Origin: Jejuia rubra
Lineage (GTDB): Bacteria; Bacteroidota; Bacteroidia; Flavobacteriales; Flavobacteriaceae
Assembly: GCF_042684665.1 (NCBI RefSeq)
Contig: NZ_JBHULY010000016.1
Location: 62,001 to 126,000, forward strand
Reading direction: 5' to 3'
DNA length: 64,000 nucleotides
Shown: piece by piece, positions 15,759 through 25,540 of the stretch
Numbering within the stretch: the stretch's first letter is position 1
Layout: the number at the start of each line of letters is the position of its first letter
The notes under the pieces: model-generated
The model's database searches: none
What the model saw: only the letters and a program-made list of their open reading frames with translations
Told to the model about the DNA's origin: nothing
Position numbers and translations under genes: made by a program

Positions 15759-18700
15759 CCTTATTCTTTATTAAAACGTCTACCAATTCTTTAGCTTTTA
15801 CCTTAGCTTCTCTTCGTTCTAACTTAGTCTTTAAAAAACGCATAAGCTTATTCTCAATATCCTTTTTCACCTGTCCTTTAGCTTGCCAACCAACAATGTT
15901 CAACTCGCCTTTTATAAGGTCAAATAAGGTCTTTGTAGCGTCTTTCGCAGTGCCATCAAACAAAACCTTCATAGAGTCATAAACAGCTCTCTCTCGCTCT
16001 GTTTTAAAGCCTTTTTGCTCGCCTTCTTTCTGCTGAGCAATAATGTCATCTTGTATCTCTGTATAAGCTTTAAGAAGTTCTAATTGTGTAATACGCTCCT
16101 CTGCTTTTAGCTTCAATAATTCATCCAATCGTTGCGCTAATGGTTTGTAGAAATCGGGGTTTTTATCCAGACCAACCTTTATAGTGTGCTTTAGATTGTT
16201 TCGCATCTTCAACTCTTTTGTGGCTGGTGAGGCGTTCATTATTTCTTCTTTGAATTTGTCCTTATCAATTATGGAGATGGGTTCGGCAAGTAAATTCTCG
16301 ACACCTTCTGCCTTCAAATGGTCATCAATCAAGGCTTGTAGCATCTTACTCTCGTCTTTAGTAATCTTTAGCTCCTCATCATCTGGAAATGCGTTTCTAG
16401 CTCTTAACTTAATCTCATTATAAAGCTTAAAATCGCCTTGGTACTTCATGGCTTTTGTGTTGGGTAACACAATATTGATGGACTTATTAAACTCCTTTAG
16501 TAATACTTTAAAATCATCACGATTATTGATGGGTTCTATATACCTAACTGCTGCATCAATGTATTCTGTACGATTATAATTTCTGTCAATTTTCAAAGGC
16601 TTAAAGAAATCTACTAGCTTCGTGTGATTCATCTCTAGCTTAGGCAGCTCTTCATTGATATTCTTTAAAATATCATCTGGTCTTATATCACCAGAGAATA
16701 TCTCTAAAGCCTGTATCAAATAAGCTGTTATGCCATTATAATCTACTATAAAACCAGCAGCCTTTCCTTTTCTGGAACGGTTTACTCTTGCAATAGCCTG
16801 TAACAAGTTATGTTCCTTTAAAGGTTTATCCAGATACAAACAGGAGGCAATAGGAGCATCCCAACCTGTTAAGAGCATATCCGACACAATCATAAAGGCT
16901 GTATTGTCATACTTCTTCTTACCAGATTTCTCGGTTTCAGCTTCATTACCAAACGGTAGTTTAAAATTATCTGTGGCATCTTTTATGTCTTCTGGTGGAA
17001 CTACATAAATGGGTTTCTTATCGTTAGGATTATTCTTGTTCCACTCTAAGGATTCATAATACTCTTTGGCAATGGCATCGGACTTTGGAGACCCAATGCT
17101 CATCACTACTTTAGAGTCAAAATCATGATACCCTTGGTCTCTTAGCTCCTGCAATGCTTGTTGGTATCTAAGAGCATGTGGTCTGCCACTACAAACTATC
17201 ATGGCTTTATGACCATCTGGATATATCTTATCTCTAAAATGGTCTATGATGTGCTTTCCTATATCATTAATCCGCTCTTTTGAAAGTTGATACTTTTTTA
17301 GAGCTTCATTTTTAAGCTTGTCTTTTTTCTCTTCGGAATAATGCCCAAACTTCTCTTCAAATTCTTTATCAAGCGCTTCCTTCTTAACATCCAGTTTAGC
17401 TATGCCCTCATCATATAACAACTCAACGGTTGCACCATCAGCAACAGCCTCCTTAATGGTATAAACATCAATGTAATCCCCACCGTAAAATTCGCCAAGG
17501 GTCGATTTGTCTTCTTTAGATATGGGTGTCCCTGTAAAGGCTACAAACTTTGCATTGGGTAATACGGTACGCATAAAGGATGCTAGAAATCCATAATGAG
17601 ACCTGTGAGCCTCATCCACTAGAATATATAAATTTTCTTTTTTAGAAAGTTCTTCCAGTTCTATTTCTTGGCGTTCTATCTCAACCCATTTCCCTTTTAT
17701 AAGTTCCTTGGTAATCTTTATGAGGGTCTTGTCTTTCAGATGCTTCTCAATCATCAAGTTACCTCGCTCTTCCATTTCAGTTTGGTCGGTGGATGCTGTA
17801 GCTTCTTTATCAGTTTCCTGAAACTTCTGCAAAGTGGTTGTAATGATACCTCCATAATCGTTCCTTAGCAACTTATCTAAATGCACCACCGATGAAGCTT
17901 GATTCACATTCTTAAAACCTACATTTTGTAGAGTGGTGGTTATCTGCCTATCCAAATCCTTTCTATCGGTCATAATCATAACCGTAGGGTTATCAAAACC
18001 AAATTCAGAAGCTTGAAGCTTTCTAGTCACATAAGCCATGGTTATAGATTTCCCACTTCCTTGCGTGTGCCAAACTACACCGCCCTCACCAGCTTGTAAT
18101 CGGGCTATAGTTTTATTGGTAGCCCTTAACTGTTGATACCTTGGGAGCTTTTTGATGGTCATACCTTCATCTAACTCAAACAGCACAAAATGACGAATAA
18201 TGTCCAATAGACGTTCCTTTTTAAATAGGGCTATAATAAGTTTGTCTTGTTCTTTTTTAGACTGGTTAATTATCTCCGTATCTTCTTTACTGGTTTTAAA
18301 TACCGAATAAAATGCTTGTGGTGCATTGATAGCTCCATATTTGGCACCCACATCCCAAATACCAGCACAAATCTGATTAAAGTGGAATAATTTCTCGGAG
18401 TTCTTTTGGTAATAATCGAGGTCTCCATAAGCTTTATCCCATGCGTTTTGAGCAGTAGGCGATTTACATTCTATCACACCAATAGGTAAACCATTAATAT
18501 ACACCACCAAATCTGGAATGGAGTTCTGGTATTTACCATGATACTTCATCTGATTCACCACCAGAAAGTCATTGCTCTCTGGGTTACTGTAATCTATAAA
18601 ATGAACTACTTTAAATTCCTCAACACCCTCAACCACTTGTTTTACTGAAAATGTTCCACCTCTTATAAGTTCCCAAATCTTTTGGTTGATTTCCATTAAC

Positions 18701-18927
18701 GAAGCCCCGTTAACAGTAGTTAATGCTGTATAAGCTTTGTTTAGGTTATTATCGTTAATCCATGGGTTTAGCTTTTTTATTGAAGTTAACAACCTGTCTT
18801 TTAATAATACCTCTGTGATGTCTGTTCTTTCATCTTGAATACTAGCATCAAAATACTGATATCCTAATTGCTGAAACAACTTGATTGCTGGCAACTCGCA
18901 GTGTATGTATTCTGGTGATTGGCTCAT
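15751..18927 (-). CDS. hsdR: Type I restriction endonuclease subunit R
   Basis: 1058 residues, full length. The N-terminal nuclease has IPDLVVYINGLPIGVIECK (Asp139, Glu153-x-Lys155). The translocase has Walker A in WHTQGSGKSITMAYV (288-294), DEAH at 438-441 (ILVDEAHRSHYG), and the later helicase motifs VAFTGTPIS and LLTGWDAP followed by LLQAIARVNRSRKGK. The C-terminal helical region binds the methylase core. It cleaves unmodified DNA after ATP-driven translocation. The gene is separated from the upstream nuclease gene by one base and overlaps the YgjP gene by 8 bp. It looks intact and functional. Confidence 0.97.
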   Translation of the reverse strand: MSQSPEYIHCELPAIKLFQQLGYQYFDASIQDERTDITEVLLKDRLLTSIKKLNPWINDNNLNKAYTALTTVNGASLMEINQKIWELIRGGTFSVKQVVEGVEEFKVVHFIDYSNPESNDFLVVNQMKYHGKYQNSIPDLVVYINGLPIGVIECKSPTAQNAWDKAYGDLDYYQKNSEKLFHFNQICAGIWDVGAKYGAINAPQAFYSVFKTSKEDTEIINQSKKEQDKLIIALFKKERLLDIIRHFVLFELDEGMTIKKLPRYQQLRATNKTIARLQAGEGGVVWHTQGSGKSITMAYVTRKLQASEFGFDNPTVMIMTDRKDLDRQITTTLQNVGFKNVNQASSVVHLDKLLRNDYGGIITTTLQKFQETDKEATASTDQTEMEERGNLMIEKHLKDKTLIKITKELIKGKWVEIERQEIELEELSKKENLYILVDEAHRSHYGFLASFMRTVLPNAKFVAFTGTPISKEDKSTLGEFYGGDYIDVYTIKEAVADGATVELLYDEGIAKLDVKKEALDKEFEEKFGHYSEEKKDKLKNEALKKYQLSKERINDIGKHIIDHFRDKIYPDGHKAMIVCSGRPHALRYQQALQELRDQGYHDFDSKVVMSIGSPKSDAIAKEYYESLEWNKNNPNDKKPIYVVPPEDIKDATDNFKLPFGNEAETEKSGKKKYDNTAFMIVSDMLLTGWDAPIASCLYLDKPLKEHNLLQAIARVNRSRKGKAAGFIVDYNGITAYLIQALEIFSGDIRPDDILKNINEELPKLEMNHTKLVDFFKPLKIDRNYNRTEYIDAAVRYIEPINNRDDFKVLLKEFNKSINIVLPNTKAMKYQGDFKLYNEIKLRARNAFPDDEELKITKDESKMLQALIDDHLKAEGVENLLAEPISIIDKDKFKEEIMNASPATKELKMRNNLKHTIKVGLDKNPDFYKPLAQRLDELLKLKAEERITQLELLKAYTEIQDDIIAQQKEGEQKGFKTERERAVYDSMKVLFDGTAKDATKTLFDLIKGELNIVGWQAKGQVKKDIENKLMRFLKTKLERREAKVKAKELVDVLIKNKDA

Positions 18928-18928
18928 A

Positions 18929-20173
18929 TTAGCTTAATTTTTCCAGACACTCTTCTACCCATGGTTGAATAAGCTCGCTGTTTATTTCTTCAAATTTTAA
19001 TTTAAACACTTCTAAAACCGATTTGTTTTCAGCATAATACACATCATCATTAAATAATGGCACACCGCAAATTCCTGCATATTCCATTTTAGAGTGGTCA
19101 TTATGAAAGTCTATCGATAATGTTCTATTTTTAAAACACTCAAAGCCTTTCATTGTATTGAATAGCTTATCCTTTTTTCCTTGCAAAGCTTCTTTGTGTT
19201 CAGATTCAATAATATTTCCGAAACCAAACTTCATCCATACGGCATCTTTTTCAAAATTAATGACCAAACTAAAAATATAATCACCACCACGAGATTCCGC
19301 TTCTGGATAACGAAAAAACTCTAATAAATCTTCATTGTCTGGCAATAGAAAAATGACATTCCTGCTGTCTGAATTATGACTAATTATAAACCCTTCGAAA
19401 CTACCTCCATTTATATAATTAAGGATATCCCTTTTGTAAACAGAAAAATCCTCTTGGTTACTTATAATAAAGTCAATTTCCTTTTTATAGTTCTTGTAAA
19501 TCTCCTTAGCTAAGGCAACTTCTTTACTGGTCTTTGTTATGTCTTTTTGTACCATAGATATATATTGGCTAATACTTTCTTTTACTGTTGGTTTTGCTGC
19601 ATCTATTAATTCCTGATTTTCTTCAAGAATAGTTACAATAGCTGTATAGTTAATATTAGTGTACATCTCACCCAAATCAAAGCCTAAATGACTGTTATTT
19701 TCAAGAGGCGTTAATGTTAAATACACTCTTGTATTTAAGTGATTATAATTTTGTTCTATATAATCATAATATTTTGCTAACTGATGTTCTGAAAACTCAG
19801 CATAAATTTTATTCTCTATAGTAATAACAAATCCTAATTGCTCATTAACAATTAAAATATCTATATTATGTACACTTTCTCTATAAACTTGCGTAGTTGA
19901 TACATCTTTAAGCAAAAAACTACCTAAATCAGAACCTCTTAAAGCATCTAATTTATTAAGATGTTGTAATAATGTTTTTAAAATAGTATCGTTTAGACCG
20001 TGTGAATCGTTAGGGTCAAACAACCAACCTAAAAAATTGCTATGGCGAATTTCTCTGTATTGTACACCCAATACATTAAAGATGTTAAACGCATTTAACT
20101 CTTCTTTAATAGCAGCAAATTCTGGCTTGCAGTTTTCAACAAACCTGTTTAAATCTTGGGTTGTTACACTCAT
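18929..20173 (-). CDS. PD-(D/E)xK nuclease-family protein embedded in the restriction operon
   Basis: 414 residues. The start region NVLGVQYREIRHSNFLGWLFDP with GLNDTILKTLL and the core NIDILIVNEQLGFVITIENK (Asp105, Glu120-x-Lys122) followed by QLAKYYDYI match the PD-(D/E)xK superfamily family usually labelled PDDEXK_4. It sits between hsdS and hsdR: its ATG overlaps the hsdS stop by 4 bp and its stop is 1 bp from hsdR. Such proteins occur in many restriction and defence loci; whether this one cuts DNA, acts as a second restriction nuclease or only binds DNA is not known. No membrane segment. Confidence 0.82.
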   Translation of the reverse strand: MSVTTQDLNRFVENCKPEFAAIKEELNAFNIFNVLGVQYREIRHSNFLGWLFDPNDSHGLNDTILKTLLQHLNKLDALRGSDLGSFLLKDVSTTQVYRESVHNIDILIVNEQLGFVITIENKIYAEFSEHQLAKYYDYIEQNYNHLNTRVYLTLTPLENNSHLGFDLGEMYTNINYTAIVTILEENQELIDAAKPTVKESISQYISMVQKDITKTSKEVALAKEIYKNYKKEIDFIISNQEDFSVYKRDILNYINGGSFEGFIISHNSDSRNVIFLLPDNEDLLEFFRYPEAESRGGDYIFSLVINFEKDAVWMKFGFGNIIESEHKEALQGKKDKLFNTMKGFECFKNRTLSIDFHNDHSKMEYAGICGVPLFNDDVYYAENKSVLEVFKLKFEEINSELIQPWVEECLEKLS

Positions 20174-21483
20174 ACAGCTACACCTGTTTTAACCCGAACC
20201 TTACCAGTTAACAACTGTTGCATTAAGCCTTGTTTTAACTCTTGGTAGTAAGCCTTCTTACCTTCTAATACCTCTAGTTTTTCATCTACTGAACTTAATA
20301 TCTCTGCTATTTTTTGTTGCTCTTCAATAGGTGGCAAAGGTATTTTAGTCTCTCTTACTTGTTTTAAGCTTAACTGAGGGTAAGCTTGTCCTGTTGTAAT
20401 CTTTAAATATTCATGGATTATTGTGGACTGACTTAAATATTGAAAAATAAATTGACTCGATAATGATAAATCCTCAATTCTTATTCGAGCAATATGCTGA
20501 TTGATATTACCTAATTTATATTCATATGGATAAATACAGACTCTACCAACATTCCCTGTAATTGTCATTAAAATATCTCCCCCTATAATCTTAGAACGCT
20601 CCATTGCATTATTCGCTTCCTCAGAGATAAACATAGCCCCTTTCAAATTAAAACCAGTAGAACTTACACATTCACTCCGTAAAAATTGAATACCCGACTC
20701 TACCCAGTCAAATCCGTAAGTGGTTGGTGTGGAGCCCTTTGTTATAAATGCAGAATGATTGGCTAGATTGGATACCTCCCAACTCTTAGGAATCTTACCC
20801 AAAGAAGAATCTTTAAACTCGGTATGCCCAATACCTTTGGTTAACAAGCGTTGCATCAAGCCTTTTTTGAGTTCTTGGGTTTCACTTATTTGTTGGTCTA
20901 TCACCTCAATTTTAGCATCTACTGTGCTTAATATCTCTGCTATTTTTTGTTGTTCTTGGGGTGGAGGAAGAATAGCTGATAATCGTCTCAATTCAGTTTT
21001 GTTAATCTTTGGATGTCCACTACCAGCAATAATTTTATCTATTTGCCTTAAACCGATTGAAGAGCATAAATATGCATGCAAGTATTCTGGAACAACACTT
21101 TCATTATTTGCTCGAATTACTATCATGTTTGGTGCTACTGTAGCCTCTTTTTCAATCTCTGGCATCATCCATACTTCTCCAACATTTGCTCCTATATTTG
21201 CAAATAATATTTCCCTACCATAAAGATTTGATTTTGACAGGAAATCATAACTTTCTTTATCTACGTATTTTTGTTCTGAATGACCTAAGCCCTTTCTTAA
21301 ATCAGTTAATCTTACGTAAATAGCATGATTTGGTTCACTAAAAACATTTACATTCTCTCGTAAGGCAGCAAAACTTCCAGCGGCAACATAATCAGTTACT
21401 TCATCTGTAAACTCCGATAAATCTGAAACCTTCCAATCACATGGTATATCACCAATGGGTGTTTTCTGAAAACCTTCCATCAT
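20170..21483 (-). CDS. hsdS: Type I restriction-modification specificity subunit S
   Basis: 437 residues with two target-recognition domains (about 1-165 and 225-375), each followed by a conserved helical spacer: PPPQEQQKIAEILSTVD (about 172-188) and PPIEEQQKIAEILSSVDEKL (about 382-401). This is the full two-domain form that reads both halves of a bipartite site. The recognition sequence cannot be predicted. The ATGATGA junction makes its start overlap the hsdM stop by 4 bp. No inverted or partial hsdS copies are seen nearby, so there is no sign of phase-variable shuffling. Confidence 0.95.
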   Translation of the reverse strand: MMEGFQKTPIGDIPCDWKVSDLSEFTDEVTDYVAAGSFAALRENVNVFSEPNHAIYVRLTDLRKGLGHSEQKYVDKESYDFLSKSNLYGREILFANIGANVGEVWMMPEIEKEATVAPNMIVIRANNESVVPEYLHAYLCSSIGLRQIDKIIAGSGHPKINKTELRRLSAILPPPQEQQKIAEILSTVDAKIEVIDQQISETQELKKGLMQRLLTKGIGHTEFKDSSLGKIPKSWEVSNLANHSAFITKGSTPTTYGFDWVESGIQFLRSECVSSTGFNLKGAMFISEEANNAMERSKIIGGDILMTITGNVGRVCIYPYEYKLGNINQHIARIRIEDLSLSSQFIFQYLSQSTIIHEYLKITTGQAYPQLSLKQVRETKIPLPPIEEQQKIAEILSSVDEKLEVLEGKKAYYQELKQGLMQQLLTGKVRVKTGVAV

Positions 21484-23042
21484 ATCCCCAACTCCTTTAA
21501 AAATCCAGCCAATTTTTCATCAATCTCGGCTTCTTTTTCTTCTAATGCAGCTAACTTTTGGTGTACTAGCTTAATATCCACTTCTGGCTCTGGTTCGCTA
21601 GTGTCTATAAATCGAGAAATATTTAGGTTGTAATCGTTCTCTTTTATTTCAGCAACATCAACTACTCGCATGTATTTATCTACATCTGTTGCTCCATCAT
21701 AAGCCTTTACAATTTTGGCAACATGTTCTTCTAATAATTCATTTTGGTTTTTGCCATCTTTATAATCACTACTAGCATCAATAATAATAACCTTTCCTTT
21801 TTGTGCTTCGGTTTTGTTTTTATTGATAATCCAGACAGAAGCAGGTATGCCTGTGTTATAAAACAAAGCACTTGGTAAGCCCACGATACCCTCAACCAAA
21901 TCAGCTTCTAGCAACGCTTTTCTTATTTTACCTTCTGTACCACTTCTAAACAATGTACCATGTGGCAATACTACACCAGCCTTACCATCTTGCTTTAATA
22001 CGGCTATCATGTGCTGCAAGAAGGCTAAATCAGCATAGCCTCTTGGTGGTATCCCATACTGAAAACGTCCATAGGGGTCGCTCACTACCTTGTTATAGTT
22101 TGGAGATACTTTCTTCTCCTTACCGTTCTTATCTAGTTTAACCTCAATAGAGTTCTCTGCTGGTGTCCACCACCCATCCATAGAAAACGGTGGGTTGGCA
22201 ATGACTCTATCAAAAAGGGTTAACTCATTATTATCATTTTTATGTTGTGGATTTACAAGTGTATCGCCTTTTCTAATATCGGCATCCATGAAGTTATGAA
22301 GGAGCATATTAAGCTTGCCAATAGCCCAAGTGCCTAGATTCTTTTCTTGCCCAAATAAAGAGACGTTTATATTGTTGCCTACTTTACCATTAGGTTGCTG
22401 TGCAATATATTTGGCAGATTCAATGAGCATGCCACTTGAGCCACAAGTAGGGTCGTAAACCTTTTGCTTTGGTTGTGGTTTTATTAATTGGACTATCAAC
22501 TTAACCACACCACTAGGGGTGTAAAACTCGCCTCCTTTTTTACCAGCATCATCGGCAAACATTTTAATAAGATATTCATAGGCATCCCCCAAGAGGTCGT
22601 TAGATTCAAGATGGTCATTGCGTAAGGAATGTTGGTTAAAATGTCTTAATAAACGCTGTAAAAGCTCGTCAGAAAGCTTCTCTTTATCTCCGAACTTTGT
22701 AGCAGTCATAACACCTTCTAAACTGGTGTTTTCTCGCTCTATGGCTGCAAAGGCTTTATCTAAGGCTATACCAATGTTCTCAGTATGCTTCTTTATGTTT
22801 TCCCATCGAGATTCTTCTGGTAAATAGAAGTAGGTTTCATCTTCAGCGTCTTCTCTAGAGACATTATCTCGTCCCATTATGTTTTCAACCTCTTCCTCAA
22901 ATACATCGTTAGACCGCTTTAGAAATAAGAGTCCAAATATGTAGTTTTTAAAATCTGAGGAATCAATACTCCCTCTTAATATGTTAGCTGAATCCCATAA
23001 CCAAGATTCAAGTGTGTCTAGTGTTAGTTTGTTGTTTGTCAT
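21480..23042 (-). CDS. hsdM: Type I restriction-modification methyltransferase subunit M
   Basis: 520 residues. An N-terminal helical domain (to about 140) is followed by the N6-adenine methylase core: GGEFYTPSGVVKLIVQ, SAM-binding motif DPTCGSSGMLIESA (197-210) and catalytic NPPF (283-286). It methylates adenines in the sequence chosen by HsdS and protects the host DNA. It is the first subunit gene of the operon, preceded by 3 bp and the zinc-ribbon nuclease gene, which may therefore lie in the same transcript. Intact. Confidence 0.97.
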   Translation of the reverse strand: MTNNKLTLDTLESWLWDSANILRGSIDSSDFKNYIFGLLFLKRSNDVFEEEVENIMGRDNVSREDAEDETYFYLPEESRWENIKKHTENIGIALDKAFAAIERENTSLEGVMTATKFGDKEKLSDELLQRLLRHFNQHSLRNDHLESNDLLGDAYEYLIKMFADDAGKKGGEFYTPSGVVKLIVQLIKPQPKQKVYDPTCGSSGMLIESAKYIAQQPNGKVGNNINVSLFGQEKNLGTWAIGKLNMLLHNFMDADIRKGDTLVNPQHKNDNNELTLFDRVIANPPFSMDGWWTPAENSIEVKLDKNGKEKKVSPNYNKVVSDPYGRFQYGIPPRGYADLAFLQHMIAVLKQDGKAGVVLPHGTLFRSGTEGKIRKALLEADLVEGIVGLPSALFYNTGIPASVWIINKNKTEAQKGKVIIIDASSDYKDGKNQNELLEEHVAKIVKAYDGATDVDKYMRVVDVAEIKENDYNLNISRFIDTSEPEPEVDIKLVHQKLAALEEKEAEIDEKLAGFLKELGI

Positions 23043-23045
23043 TTA

Positions 23046-23687
23046 TTATTCTACTCCTTCAAAAAATTGTACTGCAAAATTGCAGAAATCAATAATTACA
23101 TTTTTATCCAACTCAAATTCTTTTCGACTTCCTAAATAGTTTCTTGATGTAGGTGTTATTTCTTTACCCTCCTCAAGTTCCCTAACCGAAATACATTTGA
23201 TGTGTTTTTTGCTGACTAAGATAATAAAGGCATTGCTGTATGGATAATCTTTTGGTAAATCTTTGGGAAGATATTCACCGCTCTTTCTAAATTTTACTTC
23301 AATGAAGAATACTTCATTAGTTTTTGGGTTTTGAACGACAAAATCAGGCATACGTCTAATTTCATTAGCAACCTCGGTTTTCACACCCTTTAGTAGTTCA
23401 ATAATCCCAGGGATGGTTTTCTCCATTCCATAATGAAAAACATTATAACCTAAAGACAGAAATAGCTCTTGTATCAAGGTTTCGGCAATCCTGCCTTTTA
23501 TCATATTATAACGGTAGTTGCGTTGTTGGTCAGTCAATCCATTTTCTTGAGTATCTTCAATTGTTTCAGGTTCTACTTCTGCTACTTCAACATCTGGAGT
23601 TGAATCTTTATTTTCTTTTTTGTAACATGTATAACAAAGACCTCCTTGAAATTTAGTAAAGCCTCCGCAGTTTATGCATTCCGCCAT
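23046..23687 (-). CDS. Zinc-ribbon plus PD-(D/E)xK nuclease-like protein
   Basis: 213 residues. A short zinc ribbon with Cys4, Cys7, Cys18 and Cys21 is joined by an acidic linker (about 28-52) to a restriction-endonuclease-like domain: KGRIAETLIQELFLSLGY and MPDFVVQNPKTNEVFFIEVK (Asp115, Glu130-x-Lys132). This layout suggests a DNA-binding nuclease. It is immediately upstream of hsdM with 3 bp between them and is the likely first gene of the restriction operon. It may be an accessory restriction factor. No known name. Confidence 0.72.
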   Translation of the reverse strand: MAECINCGGFTKFQGGLCYTCYKKENKDSTPDVEVAEVEPETIEDTQENGLTDQQRNYRYNMIKGRIAETLIQELFLSLGYNVFHYGMEKTIPGIIELLKGVKTEVANEIRRMPDFVVQNPKTNEVFFIEVKFRKSGEYLPKDLPKDYPYSNAFIILVSKKHIKCISVRELEEGKEITPTSRNYLGSRKEFELDKNVIIDFCNFAVQFFEGVE

Positions 23688-23745
23688 ATTTATTAGCTAA
23701 TATTTTAATTAATAAAACGGTACTTATTTTCCTTAAGCAATAACT

Positions 23746-25293
23746 TCATTCACTCCTAAGAATTATTTCATTTTCGTTCAAATTCAATTGAAACACATTT
23801 AATTTGTTCAATCCATCCATTCCGAAAAGAGGCATGCTGTTTTCTGATTCAGTAACGCCTACTTTCACATTTACGATAGAAGTATTACCAATTCTAATCT
23901 TCGGAATTAGCCAATTTTGACAAACAATTATACTCCCATTGGCAATTTCCACCTTAGATTCACCTAAATAATTACTTTTTGTAATTATACCTTTTGCCAT
24001 TAACTCAGAAAGGATTGTTTTATTAATAACAATATTTGAAGCACCTGTGTCTACCAAGAATTCATATTGGTTGTCACCAAAATATAAGTGTAAATATTTC
24101 ATATTATGCTTTTCTGTTAGATACAAAACATTTCTTTTAACTTCTTTAAATTTTATTGAAGTAAACACCTTAAAAAATAATTTAGAATAATAATCATAGG
24201 AGTCGAAATTATTGTTCATTCCGCTACCAATGACATTAAAAACCTTTCCATTTTTTATTATAAGTACTCCGAAAAATTTCACCTTTTGACCACTTAAAAT
24301 ATTATTCCCAGTAATTTCTCCTAAATCATATTGTGAGCTATAAAAAATCTTTTTTTCGCTACCAGTTGAATATATTGAACACTTTATGCCTCCAGAAGCT
24401 ATATTAGAATCAAAATACCTAAGTAAATTTGTCAAGGTTTCGTCATCATTAAAAACAAATTCTACAATATCATTATCCGAAAAATTTTCCGACTTCATTT
24501 GTTCCTTACTAAATAAATTAGTTGGTATAACAGAAATGACTATTGCCCCATTAAGAAATTTTTCATAAGGTTGAAAAAAACCAATAGTTGAAGGTTTGGA
24601 AAATTCTTCTTTTTCTTTATAATTCCAACTTGAAGGAATATTAATTTTTAGAAAGAAATCTTCATATGGTAAAGTATTTAGTGTGGAAAACTCTTGAAAA
24701 TGCCCATCAAGCAATTCCTTTTCTGGTCTAAGCAAATAATTGAAAGAAAGGATATTTCTGCCATTTTCCTTATCTAGAAAAATGCCTTCCTCTCTGAGTT
24801 GCAATTCGTAAAGCATCGAAGAACAATTAGAATCAGAATAATTGAACAACGACTTTATATTTTTTGATTGTGTATTTAAAATTTGAGAATATTTATTCAG
24901 AAAAGAAGCATCTTTCTTGGCAGCAACATTAAATAGATAATTGGCATTTTGCCATCCTTTATCAAATTTATTTTTAACCTTTAGGTTTGTAATACCGATT
25001 TGAGTTGAATTGGTATTGCAATTTGCTGAAAAAAGTTTTGAAGAATACTCTTGTCCATCCATGAACATTTTAAACCGAACCGCCTTATTTAATAATAAAT
25101 TATGGTCATAATTATTTGGAGTCAATAATTGTTCAAATTTCTCAATAGTATAACCTGTTTGATGGAGTGCCGAATCTAAAAATGACTTAATATCCTGTCT
25201 TGCAATTTGGGCATTGCATATATTGACAAATAAGACTAAAATAGAAAAAATGCGCATTCGAACTGATATGGCTTTGTGAGAAATCATTTTCAT
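23746..25293 (-). CDS. Secreted retropepsin-like aspartic protease
   Basis: 515 residues. A signal peptide (about 1-28, ending NICNAQ) is followed by a long domain of unknown type (30-395) and a C-terminal retropepsin-like domain (about 400-515) with the catalytic motif FLVDTGASNIVI (Asp415-Thr-Gly), a second strand pattern KVEIANGSIIVCQNW and LFGMDGLNKL. Single-domain retropepsins work as dimers, so the enzyme would need to dimerise in the periplasm or at the surface. Its ATG overlaps the TAA of the small membrane protein gene by one base, so the two are coupled. The substrate is unknown. Confidence 0.78.
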   Translation of the reverse strand: MKMISHKAISVRMRIFSILVLFVNICNAQIARQDIKSFLDSALHQTGYTIEKFEQLLTPNNYDHNLLLNKAVRFKMFMDGQEYSSKLFSANCNTNSTQIGITNLKVKNKFDKGWQNANYLFNVAAKKDASFLNKYSQILNTQSKNIKSLFNYSDSNCSSMLYELQLREEGIFLDKENGRNILSFNYLLRPEKELLDGHFQEFSTLNTLPYEDFFLKINIPSSWNYKEKEEFSKPSTIGFFQPYEKFLNGAIVISVIPTNLFSKEQMKSENFSDNDIVEFVFNDDETLTNLLRYFDSNIASGGIKCSIYSTGSEKKIFYSSQYDLGEITGNNILSGQKVKFFGVLIIKNGKVFNVIGSGMNNNFDSYDYYSKLFFKVFTSIKFKEVKRNVLYLTEKHNMKYLHLYFGDNQYEFLVDTGASNIVINKTILSELMAKGIITKSNYLGESKVEIANGSIIVCQNWLIPKIRIGNTSIVNVKVGVTESENSMPLFGMDGLNKLNVFQLNLNENEIILRSE

Positions 25294-25532
25294 TAATAAT
25301 TAGAACCTATTGCACCAAGTGCAAATACAATTAAACAAGTGATTCCAAATATTTTACCAAAACTCTTTTTTACAAATAGACTAATCAATCCCGAAATTAT
25401 CACAGGAATTAATAAAGAGCCAAGGAATGAGGCAAAAAAATCTAATATATAGTTTGAATCAATTCCATAAATAAAAATATTATAAACTAGGGCACAGCAT
25501 ATCCCCATTATATATCCTGTTCTATTACTCAT
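25293..25532 (-). CDS. Small inner-membrane protein, 2-3 helices
   Basis: 79 residues with two to three predicted transmembrane helices (about 8-24, 30-50 and 57-75), with a basic KKSFGK stretch between the last two. No family recognised. The overlap TAATG with the aspartic protease gene and the 8-bp gap after the lipoprotein gene imply one transcript: lipoprotein, membrane protein, protease. A role in placing or holding the protease in check at the membrane is a guess from context only. Confidence 0.6.
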   Translation of the reverse strand: MSNRTGYIMGICCALVYNIFIYGIDSNYILDFFASFLGSLLIPVIISGLISLFVKKSFGKIFGITCLIVFALGAIGSNY

Positions 25533-25540
25533 AATTTCTA

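Noticed and set aside
20170..21483. Phase-variable hsdS shuffling by the nearby tyrosine recombinase
   Set aside because: The two spacer repeats are direct, as in every two-domain HsdS, and no inverted partial hsdS copies are present in the window.
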